64,000 nt of DNA from Sphaerochaeta associata (GCF_022869165.1 NZ_CP094929.1:1240001-1304000); one strand, 5' to 3'. Positions 40,969 through 49,802 are shown, numbered from the stretch's first letter. Translations and numbers: made by a program. The notes: generated by a model from the sequence alone, not told the origin.

Positions 40969-43665
40969 ATGCATAAAAGCAGGTTGCTTTGCGTATGTGG
41001 GTTGGTTATTGGGTCCTTACTCTTTGCCTCTGTACCGTATCGTGAACTTATGGCCGGTTACGGCATGAGCGATGAGGACATAGAGTTTGCAATGCAGTAC
41101 ATGGACGATGCCGGTATCGGGCAGAGCGGGCATGCAGAACCTGAACCCTTGGAATATCAGCCATTTGTCGATGAGTACCAGATTCCGGATTTTGATGAAG
41201 GGACCGAGGACCTGTTGCTCTTGCAGGCAAAGAAAGTGTATGCAGAATTGACCAGTCGACTCACTGCGAGGGAAACTGGTGCGCTTCGTTCCCTGTTTCC
41301 TCATTCTCCAACCTTTGACGGCCAATCCATGCCGGGTTTCTCTCTGCAGGATATTTCGCTGATGACAAGCACACTGCTTGGATCTGCTGTTGATGCTCAT
41401 TTGGCGGCAGCCCTCTGTACGGCGGCCTTTTCCTTCTGGCCTGATGAGAGTGCCATAATTTCGAATTACGCAGTCTCACTGGCCTCGCTCGTACAACGCG
41501 GTCATTCTCTACCGCTCGGAGAGGAGGAGATCATTACCATTGCCTCCTATGCAGTCAATCGATCCCTTGACCATGGACGTTGGAGCGGGGCAAGTGTACG
41601 CAGGCTGCTCAATGTGGGACAACTCTTAAGTGGTTTCGGTCGCTATGATGAGGCCCTGGCGGTGTTGGAAAAGGCGTATTCACTCGATGCCAGCGACAGT
41701 GAAGTCTGTGTCGCCCTTGCAAGCATCTACCAAAAGCTGGGACAAACGCAAAAGGCGAAAAACCTGCTTGCCAAGCGGCAGTTCCTGCCGTCTGCAACCA
41801 TGCAACAGAGCAAGGCCGTCAAAGCGGATGCCGATATTGTAGCTGATTACCTCGGGCTTGGAGCCTCCGTGCCTGTGGAAGCGATGGAGCCTGCATTTGC
41901 TGCTTTGGAGAGTCAGGAGATTGTCACCGCTGCTGATTTCCTCAAGGATTTGGTCCCCCAAGAGGCAGAGAAGGTACGCAGGTTTGTCAGCTCTTTGGTC
42001 CACGAGCAAATCTACAAGCTCCCCAATCCTGTATTACTTACCCAATACGCCACCGTACAGGCGGTCAACGCCCCTCTGGGAAGCAGCGCCCTGGTAGAAT
42101 TCACCCAAGCACTTGCAATCTATGCTGTACGAAGTGTTGCTGCGACGGCGGCTTATCAGGCAAAGATGTTTGAGAATCTGGGAGTTGATTTCAGGCTGAA
42201 GGTCGACCCGATGAAGATGCTTGCAAATCCTCAAGCGTATGAGCATTACACCGAGGATATGGTCATCGAGTACGATGATGCCGCACTTGATGAGAAGATT
42301 GCTGAAATCGAAGAGGCCGCCATGGATTTTGAATCCCTTATTGCGCAAGGCAATGTTGGAGCGGTAATGAGAACCCTCTCAACAATCGATCCTTCCTACG
42401 GACTCTTCGACCTGCGTCCCCACGACTACGCCGATGCGCAGAATATTGTGTTCCAACAGCAGAATTTTCTTGCAATGCAACAGGTGTACCAATTCTACAC
42501 ATCCTATATCGGGCGATTGACATTGGAAACGCTCAAGGTCGTACAAGATAGCCTTCATGCATATGATGAATCATATAAAGCACTGTCCATGAAAGAAAAT
42601 GCAGATCTACAGAAAGCCGAGGGCATCGAGGATGATGATCAGCGGGCTCTGGCCGTCCATAAGGTGCATACCACCTATATTCCGCAATACAATGGGATTG
42701 CAAACCGATATTTCATGCAGGCCTCGAACGCATCGGTTCCCGCATATAAGAAACTTGAACGGATGGTCCAGCCCATGTACCAGAAGGTGTTTTCCCACAT
42801 TCTTCTCATCAGCGACCCGCACGTACGCGAAGAGAAAGAGCTGATGCTTCGCTCTTTCATCCTCACCTATGTTACGTTGGCTTTGGAAAACATCCTGAGC
42901 AGCTACGCCGGGTACGAGTACAAGGATCCTTGGGACTGCGGGTGTGATTTTGCATCCTTGCGCCAGGCAGCCGATCGAGAACAGAACGAGCGCGATAAGC
43001 TGGAGAAAGAGAGGGAGGCGCGCGAACGTGAAGGAAAGAGGCAGTTTGACTCCAAGGAAATACCTCCGACTTCACCGCTTTACAAGAAATTGGATGCCTA
43101 TGGCACCGACCTTTCCATCCCATTCATTCCCAGCCTCAAGGGGCGCATCAGCTGCGCCCGTACCGAAGCTGTTTTCACCGCCGACTTCTCCCCTGTCGGG
43201 GGGCCGAATCTTGACTACACCTTCAGTCAGAGTGCCAATAGCGGGGCAACCAATCATAGCGGCGGTCTGAGCATGGAGCTCGCCGACGGAAAAGCCTCCC
43301 TCTCGCTCAGAACATCGGTTTCTACGGATGGGAAGGGGGTGGTGACCGATTACCAGTTCAAAGGCAATCTGGATGTATCCGCATCAGCAGGACCTGCAAG
43401 CGCAGGCATAGGAGCAGAACTTTCCTACGGTTCTCAATCTGGATGGCAAAGTGATCTCCAGGCAAACGCATCGTTATCCGCCCAGACCTTTGCTGGCTCA
43501 GCCAAGGCTGGATATACCACATCGGTGAATGCTGGCAGCAACCTCACCGCTTCGTTTGAGAGGAATTTGAATCCGTTGCAGTCTCTCAGTGAAAGTGCAT
43601 TCAATCAGTTGTCCGACATCGATGATGCTCCTAAACCTATATGGTCGGGCAGGTTCACTGAATAA
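40969..43665 (+). CDS. Large exported TPR-containing protein, unknown function
   Basis: An 898-residue protein with a signal peptide (M-H-K-S-R-L-L-C-V-C-G-L then a hydrophobic run). A tetratricopeptide-like segment appears around residues 215-275 (F-G-R-Y-D-E-A-L-A-V-L-E-K-A-Y-S-L-D, then A-S-I-Y-Q-K-L-G-Q-T-Q-K-A). A charged coiled segment lies near residue 685 (E-K-E-R-E-A-R-E-R-E-G-K-R). The last 190 residues are glycine- and serine-rich strands, e.g. S-A-G-P-A-S-A-G-I-G-A-E-L-S, that resemble a barrel or repeat surface domain. I do not recognise the family. It starts 16 bases after the phosphodiesterase stop, so the two genes are likely co-transcribed. ATG 40969 is preferred over GTG 40963. 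Confidence 0.65.
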   Translation: MHKSRLLCVCGLVIGSLLFASVPYRELMAGYGMSDEDIEFAMQYMDDAGIGQSGHAEPEPLEYQPFVDEYQIPDFDEGTEDLLLLQAKKVYAELTSRLTARETGALRSLFPHSPTFDGQSMPGFSLQDISLMTSTLLGSAVDAHLAAALCTAAFSFWPDESAIISNYAVSLASLVQRGHSLPLGEEEIITIASYAVNRSLDHGRWSGASVRRLLNVGQLLSGFGRYDEALAVLEKAYSLDASDSEVCVALASIYQKLGQTQKAKNLLAKRQFLPSATMQQSKAVKADADIVADYLGLGASVPVEAMEPAFAALESQEIVTAADFLKDLVPQEAEKVRRFVSSLVHEQIYKLPNPVLLTQYATVQAVNAPLGSSALVEFTQALAIYAVRSVAATAAYQAKMFENLGVDFRLKVDPMKMLANPQAYEHYTEDMVIEYDDAALDEKIAEIEEAAMDFESLIAQGNVGAVMRTLSTIDPSYGLFDLRPHDYADAQNIVFQQQNFLAMQQVYQFYTSYIGRLTLETLKVVQDSLHAYDESYKALSMKENADLQKAEGIEDDDQRALAVHKVHTTYIPQYNGIANRYFMQASNASVPAYKKLERMVQPMYQKVFSHILLISDPHVREEKELMLRSFILTYVTLALENILSSYAGYEYKDPWDCGCDFASLRQAADREQNERDKLEKEREAREREGKRQFDSKEIPPTSPLYKKLDAYGTDLSIPFIPSLKGRISCARTEAVFTADFSPVGGPNLDYTFSQSANSGATNHSGGLSMELADGKASLSLRTSVSTDGKGVVTDYQFKGNLDVSASAGPASAGIGAELSYGSQSGWQSDLQANASLSAQTFAGSAKAGYTTSVNAGSNLTASFERNLNPLQSLSESAFNQLSDIDDAPKPIWSGRFTE

Positions 43666-43750
43666 TGGAATACTAGGGTTGTAGAAGGTAAGATATACAA
43701 AATACCAAGATAGGAATAAACATAGTGTTTGGTTTAGCATTTGCTGAAAG

Positions 43751-43776
43751 AAAAAGGGAATCCCGAAGGATTCCCT
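43751..43776 (-). terminator. Terminator of the RRM-protein gene
   Basis: Read on the minus strand, AGGGAATCC and GGATTCCCT form a 9-bp stem closed by a TTCG loop, an exceptionally stable C(UUCG)G hairpin. It is followed by TTTTCTTTC. Confidence 0.88.
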
Positions 43777-43797
43777 GATGTGCTCGATCAAGCGCTC

Positions 43798-44070
43798 TTA
43801 GTAGCGGTTGAAGCTCGGGCGGGGCTTGGCGATGGCTTCGTTGACACGAAGGTTACGACCACCAAAGTCCTGGCCGTCAAGCTGGCTGATGGCGGCGATA
43901 GCAGCAGAATCGTCTTCCATCTCTACGAAACCGAAGCCCTTGGGGCGGCGGGTCTCGCGGTCAATGATGATGTTTGCACTCAGTACGGTGCCGTACTGTG
44001 CGAACAGGTCGCGAAGTTCCTCTTCGCTGGTGTTGTAACTCATGTTACCAACATAAATTTTCTTTGCCAT
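43798..44070 (-). CDS. RNA-binding protein with a single RRM domain
   Basis: A 90-residue protein that is almost entirely one RNA-recognition motif. RNP2 is K-I-Y-V-G-N-M and RNP1 is K-G-F-G-F-V-E-M, with the conserved aromatic residues that stack on RNA bases. The C-terminus is a short basic, disordered tail (A-K-P-R-P-S-F-N-R-Y). Such small RRM proteins in bacteria are often cold-induced and act as RNA chaperones. AAGGA lies eight bases before the ATG. The gene stands alone, with a strong terminator and a long upstream leader (see 44071-44396), which fits post-transcriptional control. Confidence 0.93.
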   Translation of the reverse strand: MAKKIYVGNMSYNTSEEELRDLFAQYGTVLSANIIIDRETRRPKGFGFVEMEDDSAAIAAISQLDGQDFGGRNLRVNEAIAKPRPSFNRY

Positions 44071-44396
44071 TCAAAGCATCCTTCACAGGCCATTGCCTGT
44101 ACAATAGAGTATTTGCTCTTTTTGGCGCAGTCTCGAACGTTTAACCTGTCTGCTAGTGGATTCAGTGAAGAACGCATACATACAAAGATAGGATAAGGGA
44201 CTAGCTGCAACGCAAAAACCAAAGCAACTGTACGGTAGCATGCCCAAATACTCTTGTCAATGAAGGCCCTCCGCCTCTTTAAACATTTTTTGCAAATATG
44301 TAAGAGAAAAGTGCGGCAATATGTGCCGAAAACAGTACAGGGGGTAAAGACTTTATCCTGCTGGAAACCCTTTGCTTGAAATGATACCATCACTGT
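44071..44396. other. 326-base intergenic region: leader of the RRM gene and upstream region of the Nudix gene
   Basis: No gene or RNA I recognise lies here. On the minus side it holds a candidate promoter at 44232-44260 and an untranslated leader of about 155 bases. That leader ends in a small hairpin (ACAGGC/GCCTGT, 44085-44100 on the plus strand) directly before the ribosome site. The side facing the Nudix gene shows no clear Shine-Dalgarno or promoter; the ATG at 44397 may be read from a very short leader. Confidence 0.45.
44232..44260 (-). promoter_or_regulatory. Candidate promoter of the RRM gene
   Basis: On the minus strand a perfect TTGACA (44260-44255) is followed after 17 bases by TACCGT (44237-44232). 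The -10 element is weak. If used, the transcript has an untranslated leader of about 155 bases before the ATG at 44070. Confidence 0.4.
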
Positions 44397-44789
44397 ATGA
44401 AACACATCGAAGTAGCTGCAGCGGTTCTGCTTGAAGATAATGCAGTCTTTGCCGCACAACGCGGCCATAGTGGTCCGCTTGCCGGTCGTTGGGAGTTCCC
44501 TGGGGGAAAGCTGGAGGAGGGAGAGGATGGTACAGTTGCCATCGTCAGGGAGATCGAGGAGGAGTTGAAGACACAGATCGAGGTTGTACGTCATTTAATC
44601 ACCGTCGAGCACCAATATCCGACATTTTTTCTGACGATGCATGCCTATCTTTGTAGACGGATTTACGGAGATCTTGAGCTGTCGGAACACATAGCCTCGT
44701 GCTGGATCGGCAAGGATGATCTTCTCACGCTTGATTGGGCGGAGGCGGATATACCGGTTGCCCGTGAGGTGGAAAAACTGCTCCGTTGA
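44397..44789 (+). CDS. Nudix hydrolase, MutT-like (d)NTP pyrophosphohydrolase
   Basis: A 130-residue Nudix enzyme, probably cleansing the pool of oxidised nucleotides or acting on CTP-type substrates. The Nudix box reads G-G-K-L-E-E-G-E, then seven residues, then R-E-I-E-E-E-L-K. It fits G-x5-E-x7-R-E-U-x-E-E, but the usual glycine near the end is a lysine. The early segment A-A-A-V-L-L-E-D-N-A-V-F-A-A-Q-R and W-E-F-P-G-G-K match MutT/8-oxo-dGTPase relatives. No Shine-Dalgarno is seen. The next gene starts about 55 bases later in the same direction. Confidence 0.88.
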   Translation: MKHIEVAAAVLLEDNAVFAAQRGHSGPLAGRWEFPGGKLEEGEDGTVAIVREIEEELKTQIEVVRHLITVEHQYPTFFLTMHAYLCRRIYGDLELSEHIASCWIGKDDLLTLDWAEADIPVAREVEKLLR

Positions 44790-44844
44790 ACTGCCCTTGA
44801 TTCCTGCCGGTTCTCCAGCGATACTGAAGTCAAGAGAGGGTTTT

Positions 44845-45750
44845 GTGGAAAGTGTCCTGATTCCATCATTCGACAAGTTTTTTATCTCCTGCAACCTCTA
44901 TAGGGTTGAACCAAGCAAGGCTGTAGTGCAAATCATCCACGGGGCTGCAGAGTACAAGGGCCGCTACCATGTCTTTGCAACCTATTTGCAAAGTCAGGGA
45001 TACAGTGTACTGGTCAGCGATCAAAGAGGACACGGGAATTCCATCGATGCGCGTTTTGTGCGAGGTTTCATGCCGTCTGTAGAAGTATTGGTCGAGGACC
45101 AGTGGTATATAACCCGATTCCTCAAACAAGAGTTTTTTGGACAACCCATTCATCTGCTGGCACACTCGTTTGGTTCAAACATCGCCCGTCTCTATCTGCA
45201 TTCCCATGATGAGCATATCGCTTCCTTGGTGATGACCGGTTCTCCGTGTTACGTGCCGGGAATCAGGATCGGGATGGCCTTTGTCAAATTGCTGATGCTG
45301 TTTCTTTCACCACACGGCTATGGCTTCATCTCAGGCAAACTTACTACCAGCGCCTCCTTGAAGTGGGTTTGTTCGGACCCGTCCGTCATCGAAGAGCGAA
45401 GAATTGATCCGTATCGGAAGAACTTTCGCTATCAGCTGGCGGCCATACATACCATTTTTAACTCGGTGAATGCATTGCATACGTATCCAAATCGCCCGAT
45501 CAAGCATCCATCACTGCCGATTCTCTGTATATCGGGCTCTGAAGATCCTGTTCCGGGTTTTGCAAAAGGCTTGGCCGATACCCAAGCCTCGCTGAAGCGG
45601 ATAGGGTATACTCGGATCTTCATGAAAGTATTCCAGGCGATGCGGCATGAGGTGCTGATGGAAAGGGAGAAAGAGCTGGTATTTACCCTGATCACCCAAT
45701 TCCTGGACGGTAAATATCAGGGCGCAAGGCTTGACGATTGGCAGTTGTGA
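44845..45750 (+). CDS. Alpha/beta hydrolase, monoacylglycerol-lipase-like
   Basis: About 301 residues of the serine-hydrolase fold. The oxyanion region is I-I-H-G-A-A-E-Y, followed by V-S-D-Q-R-G-H-G-N-S. The nucleophile elbow is L-A-H-S-F-G-S, where alanine replaces the first glycine of G-x-S-x-G. The later acid and base are in I-S-G-S-E-D-P-V and M-R-H-E-V-L-M-E. These motifs match lysophospholipase/monoacylglycerol lipase relatives. The frame is open back to 44716, inside the Nudix gene, but I choose GTG 44845 because GAGAGGG lies four bases upstream. The natural ester is unknown. Confidence 0.83.
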   Translation: MESVLIPSFDKFFISCNLYRVEPSKAVVQIIHGAAEYKGRYHVFATYLQSQGYSVLVSDQRGHGNSIDARFVRGFMPSVEVLVEDQWYITRFLKQEFFGQPIHLLAHSFGSNIARLYLHSHDEHIASLVMTGSPCYVPGIRIGMAFVKLLMLFLSPHGYGFISGKLTTSASLKWVCSDPSVIEERRIDPYRKNFRYQLAAIHTIFNSVNALHTYPNRPIKHPSLPILCISGSEDPVPGFAKGLADTQASLKRIGYTRIFMKVFQAMRHEVLMEREKELVFTLITQFLDGKYQGARLDDWQL

Positions 45751-45822
45751 TACGATTGTATAAGAAAGCATTGTTTTCTTTCAGGGCAAAGCCCGATTTC
45801 ATCTTGTAAGGAGCGATGGATT

Positions 45823-45990
45823 ATGAGAAAGAACACACGAGAAACGATTAGAAGGCCCAAGGATTGGGAAAGCGACCCGGCGTGGGATTCTGATGGAAAA
45901 GAGGTTTTCACGGAGGGGGGCAGGAAGCCTAAAACCAAAACAATAGAAAAAGATGAGGTGTTCGAGGCTGATAGGGGGGAAGATTCCTGA
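45823..45990 (+). CDS. Small highly charged protein (55 residues), unknown
   Basis: The ATG at 45823 has TAAGGAG ten bases upstream, and the frame runs to TGA at 45988. The product begins M-R-K-N-T-R-E-T-I-R-R-P-K-D-W and is rich in K, R, D and E with no hydrophobic stretch, so it is probably soluble and partly disordered. A GNRA-loop terminator follows 20 bases after the stop, which supports a real, separately ended transcript. I do not recognise it. Confidence 0.6.
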   Translation: MRKNTRETIRRPKDWESDPAWDSDGKEVFTEGGRKPKTKTIEKDEVFEADRGEDS

Positions 45991-46010
45991 CTGCAGTCAA
46001 ATACACATGC

Positions 46011-46039
46011 ATCCTCCCAAGCGATTGGGAGGATTTTTT
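46011..46039 (+). terminator. Rho-independent terminator after the small protein gene
   Basis: ATCCTCCCAA (46011-46020) and TTGGGAGGAT (46025-46034) form a 10-bp stem with the GNRA loop GCGA, followed by TTTTT. Confidence 0.92.
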
Positions 46040-47366
46040 ATGGGGCGTAATAGGTTTCACACAGGTTCAAGGCATTCAGCTTCACTTCTTGGTTGGGAAG
46101 GGTCATGGTGTGCAATACCCGTCCGGATGCATTGAGGAAGGAGAACTCCAGGTCATAGACACCAGGATCCAGGTCGATGGAACCTACCCATGCCTCTGAA
46201 GGCAGGAAATGAGTGGAACGTACATCAGCACGCTCAGAGACATCCTGGGCGACACGGAAGATCAAGCCCAACAGCTCCTCGGCGGCTGTTACCTTTTCAT
46301 CCTGTTGAGCAACAGAATCATAGATGGCGATACCCACCGCTTTGGCCATGGCACGCAAGACTGCCTTGGTCTTGGCTAATTCACTCTTCGATCGGAAGGT
46401 ATCGATCGCAACATCACTGATGGATTCAATCTTTTGCAGGACGGTCTCTTCCTGTCCCGTTGCCTTGACCCTTATGCTCTGCACGTTGGAGTATCGTCCC
46501 ACCAGAACAGGGTAGGCGATTTTGGCATGATTGGTCGGGCTGACAGAGAAGTACTCCCACCGCTCCTGTTTTTGCGGAGCCTGTCCGCTGAATGAGAGGA
46601 GATGCAGCCGTGCCTTACCCTCTTGAGGATCGCTTTGCTCGACCGAAGAGGGAAGGGAGAAGCGGTATAACTGCGGTTGGGAGGCAAACGCATGCTTTAC
46701 TTGCTCCTTGGCGTAATATGCCGTTGAACTCTCACCTAATGACTGAGCAACAAGAGAGGCCAGGTAGTTGGTGAGTGCGCTTGTTGAGAAGGAGGCTGCA
46801 AAGGTTTCTGTATTGACACCCCCCAAGCCTTGCTGCGAGGCATAGTCACGAACCTGTTTTCTGTACTGTTCGTATTTCTGCTTCAGCAACGCCTGCTTCT
46901 CCATGCTGCGGTTGAGTTCAACCAAGGCGGACTCTTCCTGGCCGAGAGCAAGGAAATTCAAAGCCTTGAACAGGTTCAGGTAGATATCTTCATACTCCTC
47001 ACCTTGATAGGCCTTGGTGTTGTCGTTGACGATGAAGGAGGCGATATTGGCTGTGATGCTCTGGGTATAGGCTTCACGGATAAGCCGTTCCGATTCGGAG
47101 AGCAGGTTGTTCGACTCCTGGTAGTTTTTATTCAGACGGGCGAGCATGCCTAAATCGTAGTTGACGATGATCGGTCCCTGGGCTTTCAGCAGACTGGGGG
47201 CCTGCATCTGAAGATTTTGGTAGGCTTTGTCATAGTTCCCTTGCATGATATGCATTTGGGAGCTGGAGAGATCAACATAGGATGAACATCCAAGGAACAA
47301 GGTTGGACAGAGCAGCAGCAGGCAGAGCAAACGGGTCGTAAAAATCATGTGGTGTGTAGTTCTCAT
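46038..47366 (-). CDS. Lipoprotein, COG3014-like, TPR-type
   Basis: About 442 residues. The signal peptide ends with the lipobox L-F-L-G-C-S-S, so the mature protein should be lipidated. It begins with helical repeats (M-Q-G-N-Y-D-K-A-Y-Q-N-L, A-L-N-F-L-A-L-G-Q-E-E-S-A-L-V-E-L-N-R) that resemble TPRs and the COG3014 family, then a mixed strand-rich half. In other bacteria COG3014 genes neighbour lpoB, as here in divergent orientation. ATG 47366 and ATG 47348 are both possible; neither has a strong ribosome site. The in-frame ATG at 47417 would put too long a tail before the signal. Function is unknown, likely envelope-related. Confidence 0.75.
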   Translation of the reverse strand: MRTTHHMIFTTRLLCLLLLCPTLFLGCSSYVDLSSSQMHIMQGNYDKAYQNLQMQAPSLLKAQGPIIVNYDLGMLARLNKNYQESNNLLSESERLIREAYTQSITANIASFIVNDNTKAYQGEEYEDIYLNLFKALNFLALGQEESALVELNRSMEKQALLKQKYEQYRKQVRDYASQQGLGGVNTETFAASFSTSALTNYLASLVAQSLGESSTAYYAKEQVKHAFASQPQLYRFSLPSSVEQSDPQEGKARLHLLSFSGQAPQKQERWEYFSVSPTNHAKIAYPVLVGRYSNVQSIRVKATGQEETVLQKIESISDVAIDTFRSKSELAKTKAVLRAMAKAVGIAIYDSVAQQDEKVTAAEELLGLIFRVAQDVSERADVRSTHFLPSEAWVGSIDLDPGVYDLEFSFLNASGRVLHTMTLPNQEVKLNALNLCETYYAP

Positions 47367-47555
47367 ACCTTGGTTTGTTCCCTTCGCCATGGCAACAATG
47401 TAGCATTCCTGCCTCATGCACGCAACAAGACAGTACTCAAAAAATGGGGCATTTGTATGTTTAAACCTCTTTTATTCTACACAATGGGCCGCTTATCTGG
47501 TACACTTTGTAACGAAACACGCCCTTTATGGGTTTTGGAACAAGGAGAGCCTGAA

Positions 47556-48167
47556 ATGAAACGAACCTTGTATGGGAGCCTGCTCCTTTTTATTATGATG
47601 ATGTTGCTTCTCTCCTGCCAATCGGGCGTTTCGGTGAACCGGCTCAGCGCTGATGCCGACATCGATTTGAGCGGGAACTGGAACGATACCGATATCCGTA
47701 TTGTCTCTGAAGCCTTGGTTGAGTCGAGTTTCTCCTCACCGTGGATAACGCAGTTCCGGATGAAGCATCCAGGAAAGAATCCGGTGGTCATCGTCGGCAC
47801 CTTCCTCAATCGCAGCAGTGAGCACATCGATACATCCATTATTGCGAAACGTTATGAGATGTCGTTGATCAATTCCGGTAAAGTCGACATGGTCGCCGAC
47901 CAGTCCTTCCGTGCCTCTGTACGCGATGAACGGGAAGAGCAGCAGTACTTCGCAAGCGAAGAGACCGCCAAGGCCCTGGGTAAGGAAATTGGTGCCGATT
48001 ACTTGTTGCAGGGAGCGGTTCGAACCAATCTCGACCAGAGTGGGAACCAAACAGTCCGGACCTACTATGTCTCTGCCGAGTTGATCGACATCGAAACCAA
48101 CCGCAAGGTCTGGGTTGGTGAAGAGACCATTAAGAAGCTCATTAAACAGAGCAAGTACAAGTTCTAG
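47556..48167 (+). CDS. LpoB-family lipoprotein (penicillin-binding-protein activator)
   Basis: A 203-residue lipoprotein with lipobox L-L-L-S-C and the LpoB family start D-I-D-L-S-G-N-W-N-D-T-D. In enterobacteria LpoB reaches from the outer membrane through the wall and stimulates PBP1B. The remaining half shows V-V-I-V-G-T-F-L-N-R-S-S, A-D-Y-L-L-Q-G-A-V and I-E-T-N-R-K-V-W-V-G, all typical. ATG 47556 has AAGGAGAG eight bases upstream; the frame is open back to 47349 but carries no other good site. It heads a five-gene lipoprotein operon. The partner PBP is not in the window. Confidence 0.88.
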   Translation: MKRTLYGSLLLFIMMMLLLSCQSGVSVNRLSADADIDLSGNWNDTDIRIVSEALVESSFSSPWITQFRMKHPGKNPVVIVGTFLNRSSEHIDTSIIAKRYEMSLINSGKVDMVADQSFRASVRDEREEQQYFASEETAKALGKEIGADYLLQGAVRTNLDQSGNQTVRTYYVSAELIDIETNRKVWVGEETIKKLIKQSKYKF

Positions 48168-48175
48168 GAGGCCCG

Positions 48176-49201
48176 ATGACCAAACTTGGCAGATTCGCAC
48201 TCCCGGTCTTGGTTTTCCTGATGCTCGTCTCCTGTACTCAGTTGGATGGCTCCCGTTCTGGTGCTCCGATGTGGTTGGATCGTGCATATGACGGAAAGTA
48301 TAATGAAGAGACATACCTGTGTGCGGTCGGTTCAGGTTCGACCAGGGAACGGGCCGTCGAATCGGCGCTCTCCTCATTGTCCCAGATTTTCAACGCCCAG
48401 GTTCGTTCGGTCACCGAGGTGACCAGTCTTTCCAGCAGGGAGACCGATGTTGCAGGAAATGTCACCTTCGCAGAGTCTTCAGATATGTTGGAGATCGGGT
48501 CTGTCACTTCCCGGACGGAGCAAATCATCGGAGCGGAGGTCGTCGGCACCTATACCGACGCACTGGGAAGGGTGTATGCCCGGGTAGCCTTGCATCGAAA
48601 GCGCACTGCAGATCTCTATCAGAACCGTATAGCAGATCTTTCGACCTCGTTGGCGCAAGCGCGGACGAAGAGTGCTCTCGCCTCGGATGACGTACGTTCT
48701 TATTTACTGTTGTTGCAGGCCAAGAGTCTTGCCCGCGAGCAGCAATCGCTGTATGACCAGTTGCAAGTGCTGCTTCGTCAGCCTCAGAAGCAGGTACTGC
48801 TCGGCTATGAGCGCGAGCTTGCAGCCCTCGCAGAGCGAATACAGGTCAAGGTGGAAGTCTCCTCTGACAGCCTCAGCACTCCAGTATTGCAGGCGGCCTT
48901 CGAGAAGGGACTGCAAGATTTTGGATTCAGGATTTCCGATCAAGGACAGGGTCCGGTCCTCACGGTTGTGTATACTGTAGAGCCCCTTGAGATGGCTGAC
49001 AGCCCGTATCGATATGCCAGATACACGCTTGCTGTTCAGTTCAAGCGTGGCTCCGAGACCTATCTTTCCTACGAAAAAAGTGAGCGGGAAGCAGCTCTCT
49101 CACAGGTCGATGCGGTGGCAAAAGCCTTGCGGTCGGCTGGTAAAAACGGTGTTGAAGAATTCTTTAGCCTCATGCTGACAACGCTTGGGGATGAAACGTA
49201 G
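48176..49201 (+). CDS. LPP20-like lipoprotein, 341 residues
   Basis: The lipobox is M-L-V-S-C, followed by A-P-M-W-L-D-R-A-Y-D, a tryptophan motif shared with LPP20-type proteins. A helix-strand domain (S-G-S-T-R-E-R-A-V-E-S-A-L-S-S-L-S-Q-I-F) resembles the LPP20 fold, and V-G-T-Y-T-D-A-L-G-R-V-Y-A-R-V-A-L closes it. The rest is helical (about 150-210) and then strand-rich. It starts 8 bases after lpoB with AGGAGG, so it is co-transcribed. Role unknown, presumably outer-membrane or periplasmic and linked to LpoB. Confidence 0.75.
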   Translation: MTKLGRFALPVLVFLMLVSCTQLDGSRSGAPMWLDRAYDGKYNEETYLCAVGSGSTRERAVESALSSLSQIFNAQVRSVTEVTSLSSRETDVAGNVTFAESSDMLEIGSVTSRTEQIIGAEVVGTYTDALGRVYARVALHRKRTADLYQNRIADLSTSLAQARTKSALASDDVRSYLLLLQAKSLAREQQSLYDQLQVLLRQPQKQVLLGYERELAALAERIQVKVEVSSDSLSTPVLQAAFEKGLQDFGFRISDQGQGPVLTVVYTVEPLEMADSPYRYARYTLAVQFKRGSETYLSYEKSEREAALSQVDAVAKALRSAGKNGVEEFFSLMLTTLGDET

Positions 49202-49214
49202 TGGAGGTTTCACA

Positions 49215-49799
49215 ATGAAAACAAAGTATGCGGTAATCGCACTCGTATTGCTGGCACTTATCTTAACCGGATGTGCATCAACCAAAGTAAAAGACGCTCC
49301 GGCTCCCGCCCGTCCTGTGATAATCGGTGCTGAAGGCATCCCCCAGCCTGAGTGGGTGTACAAAACCATTTCCACCCAGGATGTCCATTTTGAGACCGGG
49401 TATGGAAAGATGAGCGACAAGCAGAATTCCATCAAGCGTGCTACCGTTGAAGCGAAGAACAAGATTGCTGCATGGGTGAGTACCACCGTCAAGGAAGTGG
49501 TGGTAACCTATGTCAATGATGCAGGCAGCGGGGACAACCGTCAGGCCCTCGATGCCATGGAAGTAATCAGCCAGCAGGTTGCGGAGGCCACGCTCAGCGG
49601 AGTCACCACCGAAGAGATTTGGGTTGATGCAGAAGGGGCTGTGTGGGTTCTCTGTTCCATCCCGATGGCTAACATAGAGAAGAATTTTGAACCCGCTGCC
49701 GATGCTGTAGCGGAAGCCTTTGTTGAAAGCGACGCAGCAGCTGCTGCAAATGCAAAAATGAAGGATGCGTTCGCCAACCTGCTCAAGGGAGCAATGTAA
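49215..49799 (+). CDS. LPP20-like lipoprotein, 194 residues
   Basis: The lipobox is I-L-T-G-C-A-S. The mature part follows the LPP20 plan: P-E-W-V-Y-K, F-E-T-G-Y-G-K, S-I-K-R-A-T-V-E-A-K-N-K-I-A-A-W, and late V-D-A-E-G-A-V-W-V-L-C-S-I-P. The C-terminus is alanine-rich and helical. It resembles the product of 50575 closely in architecture, so the two look like tandem paralogues. ATG 49215 is 13 bases after the previous stop. Function unknown. Confidence 0.78.
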   Translation: MKTKYAVIALVLLALILTGCASTKVKDAPAPARPVIIGAEGIPQPEWVYKTISTQDVHFETGYGKMSDKQNSIKRATVEAKNKIAAWVSTTVKEVVVTYVNDAGSGDNRQALDAMEVISQQVAEATLSGVTTEEIWVDAEGAVWVLCSIPMANIEKNFEPAADAVAEAFVESDAAAAANAKMKDAFANLLKGAM

Positions 49800-49802
49800 G
49801 CT

